In this document: positions 17,767-25,975 of the stretch, one piece after another
Layout: each line of letters starts with the position of its first letter
How positions within the stretch are numbered: the first letter of the stretch is position 1
From: Galbibacter pacificus
GTDB taxonomy: Bacteria > Bacteroidota > Bacteroidia > Flavobacteriales > Flavobacteriaceae
Length of the DNA: 64,000 nt
Assembly: GCF_029603165.1 (NCBI RefSeq)
Contig: NZ_JAQSVC010000002.1
Coordinates: 310,001-374,000 of the forward strand
Direction of reading: 5' to 3'
The notes under the pieces: generated by a model
The model's input: the letters and a program-made list of their open reading frames with translations, nothing else
What the model was told of the DNA's origin: nothing
Database searches by the model: none
Program-made: the position numbers and the translations under genes

Positions 17767-20220
17767 ATGACTGACCAATTAAGGAAAATAGTACCACATA
17801 TTGTGGTATTTTTAGTTTTTATCTTAGCCTCATTAATATATTTTTCTCCGGTTCTTCAAGGCAAAAAAATATTTCAAAGTGATATTGCGCAATATATTGG
17901 AATGTCCAAAGAACGCAACGATTACAAAGAAAAAACAGGAGAAGAATCCTATTGGACCAACAGTGCCTTTGGGGGGATGCCAACTTACCAATTAGGAGCC
18001 AATTACCCACACGACTATATAAAAAAACTGGATAAAACCATACGTTTTCTGCCCCGTCCGGCAGATTATCTGTTTTTATACTTTATTGGTTTTTACATAT
18101 TGCTCTTAATGCTTAATGTAGATTGGAAACTGGCTGGAATAGGGGCATTGGCCTTTGGTTTTTCAACATACCTTATTATTATTTTAGGGGTTGGGCATAA
18201 TGCCAAAGCGCATGCCATTGGCTATTTTCCTTTTGTGCTGGCCGGAATTTTACTTGCATTTAAAAAAAAGTACATAGCTGGTTTTTTGCTTACCGCTTTT
18301 GCAATGGCCCTGGAAATAAATGCCAATCACTACCAAATGACATATTATTTATTTTTGTTGGTCTTGGTAATGGGGATTGTATTTCTTATAGATGCTTTTA
18401 AGAAAAAACAGTTGCCACATTTTTTTAAAACTATAGGTATTTTGGCAGTTGCGGTAATTTTGGCGGTGGCTACAAATGCTACCAATTTAATGGCCACGCA
18501 GGAATATGCCAAATGGAGCACAAGGGGAATAAGCGACTTAACTATTAACCCCGACGGATCTCCAAAAGAAAACACAAGCGGACTAGACAAAATATATATA
18601 ACACAGTATAGTTATGGACTTTTTGAATCGCTGGATTTATACGTGCCGAGACTACTGGGCGGTGGAAACGATGAAAAAATAGGCGATAACTCCAATACAT
18701 ATCAGTATTTAACAAAACAAGGTGTGCCTCCGGCGCAAGCAAAAGACTTTGTTGAAGGCCAAGCGGCGCATATGATGTACTGGGGTGCTCAACCCGGTAC
18801 TGCGGGACCTGCGTATATTGGAGCAATTATAATTTTCTTGTTTGTGTTTAGTTTATTTCTGTTGAAAGGAAAGCTTAAATGGTGGCTGTTAATAGGCTCG
18901 TTAATCTCTTTGGCCTTGTCTTGGGGACATAATTTTAACCTGCTGACCAATTTTATGATTGATTACTTCCCATTATACGATAAATTCAGGGCGGTTACTT
19001 CCATACAGGTACTCCTTGAGCTGTGTTTTCCCATATTGGCAATTTTGGGGTTGAAAGAACTTTTAGACACTTCCGTAGAAAAAAAGGAAAAACTAAATGC
19101 CTTGAAGTGGAGCGTGCTAATTTCTTTGGGTACTTTAGTTGGGCTGTTTCTGGTCAAGGGAACGCTCGACTTTTCTCATGTAAACGATGCGTACTACCGT
19201 CAGCAGTTTGACCAAATGGGACTTAACCAGTTAATGAAAAGTATTAAGGAAGACCGTGCGGCCTTGTATACAAAAGATCTGTTTAGGAGTTTTGTTTTAG
19301 TTGCATTGGCGGCCGCGGCTGTTTGGTTATTAATGAAAGAAAAACTAAAAACCAACTATGCACTTTTAATAGTTGGCGTATTGATCTTGATAGATTTGGT
19401 AGGAGTGGACAAACGTTATGTAAACCAAGACGATTTTGTTTCGGCCAGGTATCTGGACAATCCCTTTCCAACTACCGCAATAGACAAGCAAATACTTGAA
19501 GATAAAGGATATTACCGGGTTTTTAATACCCAAGAGAGCATCAACGGGGCTTCTACGTCGTTTCTACATAAATCCATAGGGGGTTATCATGCAGGAAAGC
19601 CTATGCGTTTGCAAGATTTATTTGAATACCAAATAGCCAAAAACAATGTTGCCGTGCTAAATATGCTTAATGTAAAGTATATTATAAGGCCAAATGACAA
19701 AGGTGAATTGTATCCTGCAAAAAACCCGTATGCAAACGGATCTGCTTGGTTTGTCAATGAATTAAAAGCTACAAATTCTGCCAATGAAGAAATGGGTGCG
19801 CTGGACAGCCTGAATGTAAAAACAACTGCTGTTTTTGACAAATCTAAATTTTCTGAAATTGCCCCGGAAAGTTTCCATGTAGATTCTACGGCAACTATTG
19901 AGCTTACGGATTACAAGCCCAATATGCTTATGTATAAGGCAAACAATAAAAATGAAGGAGTGGCCGTTTTTTCTGAAATGTATTATCCACATGGCTGGAA
20001 AGTAACCATTGATGGCCAACAAACCGATGAATTTAGGGTTAATTACGCATTAAGGGCGCTAAAAATACCGGCCGGGACACATGAAATTGTATTTAAGTTT
20101 GATCCGCAGGTGGTAAAAACAGGAAGTACAATTACCTTGGCAAGTAACGTGTTATTGTTTTTATTGTTACTGGGCGGAATTTTTTACGGTTATAAACATA
20201 CAAAGGAAACAGAGGCCTAA
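17767..20220 (+). CDS. YfhO-family polytopic membrane protein
   Basis: A large integral membrane protein (817 residues) with about a dozen hydrophobic helices in the first 540 residues, one more at the C-terminus (NVLLFLLLLGGIFYGYKH) and a soluble domain between. YfhO proteins are GT-C-like and are linked to glycosylation of cell-wall or surface polymers in Firmicutes. The catalytic-type first loop (FQSDIAQYIGMSKERNDY, about 36-53) is consistent with a GT-C fold. It is followed by a glycosyltransferase and a flippase, so a role in surface glycan assembly is likely. The soluble C-terminal stretch (about 690-780) has beta-sandwich character. Confidence 0.85.
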   Translation: MTDQLRKIVPHIVVFLVFILASLIYFSPVLQGKKIFQSDIAQYIGMSKERNDYKEKTGEESYWTNSAFGGMPTYQLGANYPHDYIKKLDKTIRFLPRPADYLFLYFIGFYILLLMLNVDWKLAGIGALAFGFSTYLIIILGVGHNAKAHAIGYFPFVLAGILLAFKKKYIAGFLLTAFAMALEINANHYQMTYYLFLLVLVMGIVFLIDAFKKKQLPHFFKTIGILAVAVILAVATNATNLMATQEYAKWSTRGISDLTINPDGSPKENTSGLDKIYITQYSYGLFESLDLYVPRLLGGGNDEKIGDNSNTYQYLTKQGVPPAQAKDFVEGQAAHMMYWGAQPGTAGPAYIGAIIIFLFVFSLFLLKGKLKWWLLIGSLISLALSWGHNFNLLTNFMIDYFPLYDKFRAVTSIQVLLELCFPILAILGLKELLDTSVEKKEKLNALKWSVLISLGTLVGLFLVKGTLDFSHVNDAYYRQQFDQMGLNQLMKSIKEDRAALYTKDLFRSFVLVALAAAAVWLLMKEKLKTNYALLIVGVLILIDLVGVDKRYVNQDDFVSARYLDNPFPTTAIDKQILEDKGYYRVFNTQESINGASTSFLHKSIGGYHAGKPMRLQDLFEYQIAKNNVAVLNMLNVKYIIRPNDKGELYPAKNPYANGSAWFVNELKATNSANEEMGALDSLNVKTTAVFDKSKFSEIAPESFHVDSTATIELTDYKPNMLMYKANNKNEGVAVFSEMYYPHGWKVTIDGQQTDEFRVNYALRALKIPAGTHEIVFKFDPQVVKTGSTITLASNVLLFLLLLGGIFYGYKHTKETEA

Positions 20221-20274
20221 ATTGAAACACCTTTCTTGTTGAGATAGACCTAACAATTCTTTTAATTTTAGTGA

Positions 20275-21546
20275 ATGAAAAAAGTATTAATCATAACATA
20301 CTACTGGCCGCCCGCGGGTGGGCCGGGAGTACAACGTTGGTTAAACTTTGCTAAATATTTACCCCAATTTGGAGTTACACCGGTGGTATATGTACCCGAA
20401 AACCCCGAATATCCAATGGAAGATGCTTCATTTGTAGCCGAAGTACCAAAAGAAGTAAAGGTGATAAAGCAACCTATATTCGAACCCTATAAATTGGCTT
20501 CAATCTTTTCAAAAAAGAAGACCCAACAAATCAGTAAAGGCATCATAACTTCAAAAAAACAGTCTTTTATGGAAAAGATGCTGTTATGGATAAGGGGCAA
20601 TTTCTTTATCCCTGATGCCAGAAAATTTTGGGTAAAGCCATCCGTGGCATATTTAAGGTCGTATATCCAAAAAGAGGGCATAGATACTATTATTACAACG
20701 GGACCGCCACATTCGTTACATCTTATTGGGCTGCATTTAAAGAAGGAGCTAAATGTTAAATGGATAGCAGATTTTAGAGATCCATGGACAAATATTGGGT
20801 ATCATTCCGAGCTTAAATTAAGCCGCAGGTCGCAACAAAAGCACAAAAAGCTAGAACGGGATGTTCTCGATAACGCCAATAGGGTTGTAGTAACCAGTTT
20901 TACCACTAAGACCGAATTTTCAACAATAACCAATACGCCCATAGAAGTAATTACCAATGGTTTTCTGGATGAAGAATTTGAAGCGGTTTCTTTAGACAAT
21001 AAATTTACCTGTGCCCATATTGGGTCGTTATTGTCGGGCAGAAATCCTTTAATTTTATGGGAAGCAATAGGGGAATTGCTAAGCGAAAATAATGATTTTG
21101 CCAAAGATTTTCGCCTTCGGCTAGCCGGTGCAGTTAGTAATAATGTGCTGGAAAGCATTAAAAAATGTGGTATTGGAGCGCATTTGGAAGTTCTCGGCTA
21201 CATTTCGCATAATGAAGCGTTAAAAATGCAACGGTCTTCCCAGGTACTGTTGTTGATAGAAATAAATGCTGAAAAGACACGGGGGATTATTCCCGGAAAA
21301 TTATTTGAATATATGGCCTCCAAACGGCCAATTATGGCTATTGGCCCCGTAAAATGGGATGTTGAAAAGATTTTAAACGATACAAAAACAGGCTTTTATT
21401 TTAATTATGAAGAAAAAAATAAATTAAAGAAACAATTACTTTCCAGTTACGAGGCCTATAAAACTGATAAATTGTATGTAAATTCGGTTGGTGTATCAAA
21501 ATATCACCGTAAAAACCTTACTTCGCATTTAGCAACCATTATTTAG
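20275..21546 (+). CDS. GT4-type glycosyltransferase
   Basis: A cytoplasmic GT-B enzyme of 423 residues. The N-terminus ITYYWPPAGGPGVQRW carries the glycine-rich acceptor-side loop, FRDPWTNI lies in the first Rossmann domain, and the C-terminal domain has the donor-site signature EKTRGIIPGKLFEYMASKRP with the EYMA acidic residue (about 340-358). It transfers a sugar from a nucleotide-activated donor to a glycan or lipid acceptor. It ends two bases before the flippase gene, suggesting translational coupling in a surface polysaccharide operon. The exact sugar is unknown. Confidence 0.88.
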   Translation: MKKVLIITYYWPPAGGPGVQRWLNFAKYLPQFGVTPVVYVPENPEYPMEDASFVAEVPKEVKVIKQPIFEPYKLASIFSKKKTQQISKGIITSKKQSFMEKMLLWIRGNFFIPDARKFWVKPSVAYLRSYIQKEGIDTIITTGPPHSLHLIGLHLKKELNVKWIADFRDPWTNIGYHSELKLSRRSQQKHKKLERDVLDNANRVVVTSFTTKTEFSTITNTPIEVITNGFLDEEFEAVSLDNKFTCAHIGSLLSGRNPLILWEAIGELLSENNDFAKDFRLRLAGAVSNNVLESIKKCGIGAHLEVLGYISHNEALKMQRSSQVLLLIEINAEKTRGIIPGKLFEYMASKRPIMAIGPVKWDVEKILNDTKTGFYFNYEEKNKLKKQLLSSYEAYKTDKLYVNSVGVSKYHRKNLTSHLATII

Positions 21547-21548
21547 TT

Positions 21549-23012
21549 ATGGGCATAGTAGTTAATCAAACATTCAAAAATACCGTAGTAACCTATATTG
21601 GTTTTGCAATTGGTGCCCTGAACACCTTGTTTTTATATACCAATTTTTTAAAAGACGATTATTATGGTGTGGTGGCCTATTTGTTATCGGCGTCGAATAT
21701 TATGATGCCAATTTTGGCATTTGGGGTTCAAAATGCATTGATAAAGTTTTATACTTCTTATAAAGATAAAAATGAGCAAAGCGCCTTTACTGCATTCATG
21801 CTTTTATTGCCTTTGGTTATTATTGTTCCCGTGGGGATTTTGGGAGCCGTTTCTTACGATTGGATTGTTTCTTACTTAACTCAAAAAAACGAAATCCTTC
21901 AACCGTATGTATGGACCATATATGTTTTAGCTTTTTCCATGGCCTATTTTGAAGTTTTTTACGCTTGGGCAAAAGTTAATATGAAATCGGTTTACGGAAA
22001 TTTTTTGAAAGAAGTTTATCACCGGGTTGTGGTAATGGTGCTTCTGTTTATGGTGTTTTTCAATATTTTATCGGTTCAAGGCTTTATATATTCCATGATG
22101 GGCGTCTATTTTTCAAGGATGCTCTTAATGCTCATAAGTGCCTATTTGCTTAAAAAACCCGTATTTATATTTAAGCTGCCCGCCAATTATGGCAATGTGT
22201 TAAAATACTCGTTCCTTATTATTTTAGCGGGTTCAATTGCAGCAGTTTTGTTGGATATAGATAAGGTAATGCTGGGGATGTTTAAAGAGATAGAAAACAT
22301 AGCCTATTACAATGTAGCCGTTTTTATTGCGGTTGTAATTGCCGTTCCCGCCAGGTCGATGCACCAAATTGTATATCCAATAACGAGCAGTTTGTTAAAT
22401 GGCAGGAACTTTAAGGAACTGGACGTACTTTATAAAAAAAGCTCCATAAACTTATTTATTATAGGCGGCTTTATTTTTCTATTGATTTTGTTGAATATTA
22501 ATGAAATGTACAAGTTGTTGCCAAGCGAGTACAGCGGAGGGGTAACGGTGGTGTTTTTAATTTCCTTGGCGAAGCTGTTCGACAATTTAATTGGAAACAA
22601 CAATGCAATTATTTTTAACTCGGATTATTACCGGATGGTACTTTTCTTTGGTGTTTTTTTAGCTTTTATAACAGTTTTGCTTAATATGATATTTATCCCG
22701 CTTTGGGGCATCAACGGGGCTGCTTTTGCAACATTTTTGGCTTTTTCAATCTACAACGGGGTAAAGCTTTATTTTGTAAAGGTAAAACTTGAAATGCAAC
22801 CGTTTACCATTAAAACCTTTAAAACGGCTATGCTGATTATAATTACGTTGGCCATTTTTTATTATTGGGACTTTAATTTTAATCCAATAATCAACATTGT
22901 ATTAAAGTCGGCGCTAATTGGTATTTTCTTTGGGGGAATGATTTATAAGTTAAAACTTTCGGAAGATATTAATTCCTTGATCCATAAATACATTAAGATA
23001 AAAAGCCCGTAA
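21549..23012 (+). CDS. Polysaccharide flippase (MOP/Wzx-like)
   Basis: A 487-residue membrane protein with about 14 predicted helices and the polysaccharide biosynthesis/export profile: NQTFKNTVVTYIGFAIGALNTLF at the N-terminus and a conserved-looking AGSIAAVLLDIDKVMLG in the middle. Wzx-type proteins flip lipid-linked sugars across the inner membrane. Immediate proximity to the glycosyltransferase supports this. It is the last gene of the DUF4834-YfhO-GT-flippase run and faces a convergent gene. Confidence 0.88.
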   Translation: MGIVVNQTFKNTVVTYIGFAIGALNTLFLYTNFLKDDYYGVVAYLLSASNIMMPILAFGVQNALIKFYTSYKDKNEQSAFTAFMLLLPLVIIVPVGILGAVSYDWIVSYLTQKNEILQPYVWTIYVLAFSMAYFEVFYAWAKVNMKSVYGNFLKEVYHRVVVMVLLFMVFFNILSVQGFIYSMMGVYFSRMLLMLISAYLLKKPVFIFKLPANYGNVLKYSFLIILAGSIAAVLLDIDKVMLGMFKEIENIAYYNVAVFIAVVIAVPARSMHQIVYPITSSLLNGRNFKELDVLYKKSSINLFIIGGFIFLLILLNINEMYKLLPSEYSGGVTVVFLISLAKLFDNLIGNNNAIIFNSDYYRMVLFFGVFLAFITVLLNMIFIPLWGINGAAFATFLAFSIYNGVKLYFVKVKLEMQPFTIKTFKTAMLIIITLAIFYYWDFNFNPIINIVLKSALIGIFFGGMIYKLKLSEDINSLIHKYIKIKSP

Positions 23013-23036
23013 GTGCAATACTTACAGGCTCTTATT
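23003..23036. terminator. Imperfect hairpin between convergent genes
   Basis: AGCC-C-GTAAG pairs with CTTAC-A-GGCT around a short loop with one mismatch. It overlaps the last codons of the flippase gene. The T-run is weak, so the call is tentative. Confidence 0.4.
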
Positions 23037-23061
23037 AACGAACTATTTAACTAAAATTGTA

Positions 23062-24252
23062 TTAGCCCCTTCCGCCACTTCTACTTGATCCAGAAGAAGA
23101 TCTAGATGAAGAAGACCTAGACGATGAAGATCTTGTTGCAGAAGAAGACCTACTACTTGAAGTAGATCTAGGGGAACTTACGTTTGTTGACTTTGAGCGG
23201 TTATTGCCCGAAGATGCACTGCTAGATCTGGAACTGCTTCTACTTGCGCTGGGATAAGAATTACCGCTACTTCTTGAAGCTCTTGAGCTTGAAGAATATG
23301 TTTGTGTGTTTCTGTTTCCCGAAGCAGAACTCCTAGCAGTTGAATTTCCCGCAGAAGACCTGTTGGAATACCTCGTGGAACTAGAGTATCCTTTTGTAGG
23401 GGTGGTATTTCTACTATTGGTGCTTGTGGACCTGGAATAACTATTCCGGGTATTTCTAGCAGTATTGCTGCTATTTCTAGCACTTGGGGTAGAAGACCTG
23501 GTTTTTTCGTATGTCAAGCTTCTGCTCCTTACGCTATTGGCCACTTGCCTGTCGTTTCTTACACTTACCCTTCTGTCGTTTGTATATACAGCCCTTCTGG
23601 CATTATTTTCTTTATAATGATATGTTCTTCCAACACTGGCATAAGCCCTTCTGTTATTATTTCTATATGGCTTGTAATAGGTATACCTAACAGGTCTGTA
23701 ATACCTCCTGTATGGTTGGTAATATACCAGGCAGTAGGCAGGTCTTGGCCTTACAAAATATCTGTAATAAGGCCTGTATACGTACACCCTGTTATATACA
23801 TTGATGTATCCGGTACTGTAATTGTATACGCCGTTTGAATTGAAATAAATATTTAGACCACCAATCCTATTTACATAATTTCCTTGATAATAGATGTTAA
23901 TGCCCCCAATTCTGGAAACACGTCCATAAAAATCGTAATAAATAGGAGTGTTCTCTATTTGAATCACGGCCCCATAATCATCATATTGAACATAAGCATC
24001 GTAGCTAAATCCAGAGTTAAAAGTTATATTTACATTCCCTGTATTTACACTTGCCCCAATGTAAGAAGGGTTGTCTATATAAAAATCGAATTCGCCATTG
24101 GGAAAAACAGAAAATGTAATACCGTTTTCCACAAATATAAAGGAGTCTCCGTAACCGTTACTAGGGCTATAAGTGCTATTGTTGTCCGTGCTTGCAAATC
24201 CTAGATTGGAACCAAGAAAAACAGACACAAAAAAGATATATAAATACTTCAT
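23062..24252 (-). CDS. Secreted protein with Tyr/Arg-rich middle and Ser/Arg-rich low-complexity tail
   Basis: A 396-residue protein, not assigned to a named family. The signal peptide ends near FASTDNN. Residues about 35-150 form short beta-type units with repeated GRVSRIGGINIYY / NRIGGLNIYF patterns. Residues 150-215 are extraordinarily rich in Tyr and Arg (YRPYYRYFVRPRPAY). From about 245 to the end the protein is Ser, Arg, Asn and Thr with many SSRSS and RSS runs, ending GGRG. It resembles surface or matrix proteins with a disordered cationic tail, and binding of anionic polymers is conceivable. The protein frame has no internal stops and a convincing start, so it is real despite its composition. 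Confidence 0.8.
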   Translation of the reverse strand: MKYLYIFFVSVFLGSNLGFASTDNNSTYSPSNGYGDSFIFVENGITFSVFPNGEFDFYIDNPSYIGASVNTGNVNITFNSGFSYDAYVQYDDYGAVIQIENTPIYYDFYGRVSRIGGINIYYQGNYVNRIGGLNIYFNSNGVYNYSTGYINVYNRVYVYRPYYRYFVRPRPAYCLVYYQPYRRYYRPVRYTYYKPYRNNNRRAYASVGRTYHYKENNARRAVYTNDRRVSVRNDRQVANSVRSRSLTYEKTRSSTPSARNSSNTARNTRNSYSRSTSTNSRNTTPTKGYSSSTRYSNRSSAGNSTARSSASGNRNTQTYSSSSRASRSSGNSYPSASRSSSRSSSASSGNNRSKSTNVSSPRSTSSSRSSSATRSSSSRSSSSRSSSGSSRSGGRG

Positions 24253-24638
24253 AATTTCTAGGTTTTATTCCCGCTAATTGGGAGTTATTGCTATCCGGCC
24301 TAACCGGATTTCATTCGTTTAATTATAAAAACCTCGTTGGTTTGTAAGGTAATTATTAATTGTTGTTACATAAGAATCAAACTGCGTGCCAAAAATTAAA
24401 GGTGAATGATTCGTGCGGTGCATATTACTGAAAATGTTACCGTTAAAATATTTTTTTATTTATGAAGTGAATTTTAGAAACCCAAAAAATAGATGGCAGT
24501 TTAAATAACACAGCAAACCACTAAAAAAGTATCATCTAAAACTTTTTTTGATGAAGTTGCCAAAAACAAGAAAACCCCGCTTATGCTATGCATAGAATGC
24601 GGAGTTTTCTCAACTAACCAACCAAAAAAAATTCAACT
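24253..24638. other. Intergenic region with two hairpins
   Basis: The region is AT-rich and carries no convincing long gene. A perfect short hairpin (ATCCGG/CCGGAT, about 24292-24309) lies in the probable leader of the Ser/Arg-rich gene. A larger one pairs AAAACCCCGC (24571-24580) with GCGGAGTTTT (24599-24608) with one mismatch and contains an inner palindrome, CTATGCATAG. It sits about 30 bases before a small ORF on the plus strand and may be a leader hairpin. Confidence 0.5.
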
Positions 24639-24731
24639 ATGAAATTTAATTGGATTGATTCAAACAGTATGCCAAAAAATGAGCATAGCGTAATTTTAAC
24701 TAAATATTTGGTTTTTAATGTGTTAAAATAG
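24639..24731 (+). CDS. Short ORF, 30 residues, possible truncated gene start
   Basis: The ORF begins MKFNWIDSNSMPKNEHSV and ends in a TAG after LVFNVLK. It is preceded by the A-rich, SD-less spacer (CAACTAACCAACC, then an A-run) seen at genuine flavobacterial starts and by a hairpin. It might be a small peptide, or the surviving N-terminus of a larger gene such as a TonB receptor whose body has been lost near the neighbouring insertion element. Nothing further can be recognised. Confidence 0.3.
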   Translation: MKFNWIDSNSMPKNEHSVILTKYLVFNVLK

Positions 24732-24761
24732 GTGAGGGTTCGTTGTTGTTAATACATATGA

Positions 24762-24778
24762 ACCTGAGTTCGATTAAT
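24762..24778 (+). repeat. Left terminal inverted repeat of the IS
   Basis: ACCTGAGTTCGATTAAT is the exact reverse complement of the right end. The transposase stop codon begins at its last base. Confidence 0.93.
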
Positions 24779-25674
24779 CAGAAAGCGTTTATCTGATTGG
24801 TTACCAATGCATTTTGATATTTGAGCGAAGGTTTTTTCGGGAAGAAGGAGTAGGCAATAAGCCCAGCGATGAGATTGGTAAAGAAATTCCCCACGGAACG
24901 GTGCCTTGAGTGTTCGATTTGACACATGTTTTTCAGTTCATCATTGACGGTCTCTATGATTGAGCGTTTTCTGAGGGTTATCTTGTCCGACAGGGTCATC
25001 AGGCTGTTCTTCATGTTGTTGCGCAATTGGGTGATCAGGTGGATGCCGTCCACGAACAGGATTTCGGCCAGTTGTTTGGATATGTGGCCCCTATCGCCGA
25101 AGAGTTTTCCGTAAATGCCCCGCAAGAACCCTTCGCTCTTCAACGGTTCACGGTCGTCCACGTTGGCCGGTGTAATGGTAAAGCTCAGGATCTCGCCGCA
25201 GTCGTTGATGGCCAAGTGTAGTTTGAACCCATAGAACCACCCCATGGTGGACTTGCCCACTTGTGCCAGTTCCCTGAACACCTTGTTTCGCTTGATGCGC
25301 TTGTTCTTGCAGACCTTCACGGCGGTGGAGTCCACAAAGGAAATGCCCGTGCACTTGCCCATACAGCATGTTTTCAGGAACATGGCAAGGGGCAGGACGT
25401 TGGACTGCATAAGTTCGGTAAACCTGTTATAGGAAACGGTATTGGGGAATTCGGGCCTCATGTGCTTTTGCACATAATAAATGTAAAAGTGCTTGAAGCA
25501 ACGGAACCCGCTAAGGTGGAAGATGACCATGATGGTGATGATCTCGCTCTTTGACATGGTAGGCGGCCGTTTGGGCTTGTTACCAATGCTGTGTTTTTCA
25601 AGAAAAGGGGTGAATTGTTGGCAAAACTCGTCGGCAAGACAAAAAATATCCGTAATTTCATCAAAGTTTATCAT
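24778..25674 (-). CDS. IS982-family transposase
   Basis: A 298-residue DDE transposase. The N-terminal helical region holds MSKSEIITIMVIFHLSGFRCFKHFY, and the catalytic acidic residues are in FVDSTAVKVC, LFGDRGHISK and ETVNDELKN, the spacing expected of the family. It catalyses cut-and-paste or replicative movement of the surrounding 1 kb element. It is intact from start to stop. Its base composition is noticeably richer in G+C than the flanking genes, consistent with recent arrival. Confidence 0.93.
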   Translation of the reverse strand: MINFDEITDIFCLADEFCQQFTPFLEKHSIGNKPKRPPTMSKSEIITIMVIFHLSGFRCFKHFYIYYVQKHMRPEFPNTVSYNRFTELMQSNVLPLAMFLKTCCMGKCTGISFVDSTAVKVCKNKRIKRNKVFRELAQVGKSTMGWFYGFKLHLAINDCGEILSFTITPANVDDREPLKSEGFLRGIYGKLFGDRGHISKQLAEILFVDGIHLITQLRNNMKNSLMTLSDKITLRKRSIIETVNDELKNMCQIEHSRHRSVGNFFTNLIAGLIAYSFFPKKPSLKYQNALVTNQINAF

Positions 25675-25759
25675 AAGAAATAGCCGTTAAACTATTAGTT
25701 ATCAGTTAATTAAATATACGGCTATTTCTTTTTTTATATGATAAAAATCACCCTGGAAT

Positions 25760-25776
25760 ATTAATCGAACTCAGGT
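25760..25776 (-). repeat. Right terminal inverted repeat of the IS
   Basis: ATTAATCGAACTCAGGT is a perfect match to the left end. It is followed directly by the second copy of the TATGA duplication. Confidence 0.93.
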
Positions 25777-25800
25777 TATGAAAAAATTAGTCAATTATGG

Positions 25801-25975
25801 TCACTTTATATACAAGTCCGGGCCATCGCAAGCCTTCCAATTGCTTTCCAGTAGATTGTTCTCGTTAAAATATAGTTTTTCCGTTGTCTTTTCTCCACAG
25901 GAACCAATAATTTCACTTTCAGACGAATACTTCAGTTCAACTCTTTTAATTTCAGTAAGAGTTACTTTATAGTTT
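25801..25975 (-). pseudogene. Orphan 3' fragment of an unidentified gene downstream of uvrA
   Basis: On the minus strand, in a frame different from uvrA, about 55 codons are open. They read like protein (GEKTTEKLYFNENNLLESNWKACDGPDLYIK, shown in part: EKLYFNENNLLESNW) up to a TGA at 25801-25803. There is no ATG, GTG or TTG start, and the frame closes upstream inside the end of uvrA. The simplest reading is the C-terminus of a gene that lost its 5' part by deletion. The opposite-strand ORF here looks like a shadow. Confidence 0.4.

Larger units (their letters stand above)
24762..25776 (-). mobile_element. IS982-family insertion sequence, complete
   Basis: The element is 1015 bases, with perfect 17-base terminal inverted repeats starting ACCTGAG and one transposase gene filling it. 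It is flanked on both sides by TATGA (24757-24761 and 25777-25781), a five-base target duplication. Size, AC-type ends, single ORF and transposase family all agree with IS982. Intact ends, intact ORF and unmutated duplication indicate a recent insertion that could still be active. It lies between the Ser/Arg-rich gene and uvrA and does not split a recognisable gene. Confidence 0.92.

Noticed and set aside
23080-23500. Repetitive-looking DNA as a possible CRISPR or satellite array
   Set aside because: The periodicity comes from Ser and Arg codons of an open frame. There are no regular repeat-spacer units.
25778-25972. 64-residue plus-strand ORF starting MKKLVNYGHF directly after the IS
   Set aside because: The opposite strand has more protein-like content through the same bases, and this frame has no homology features. 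It appears to be a shadow.
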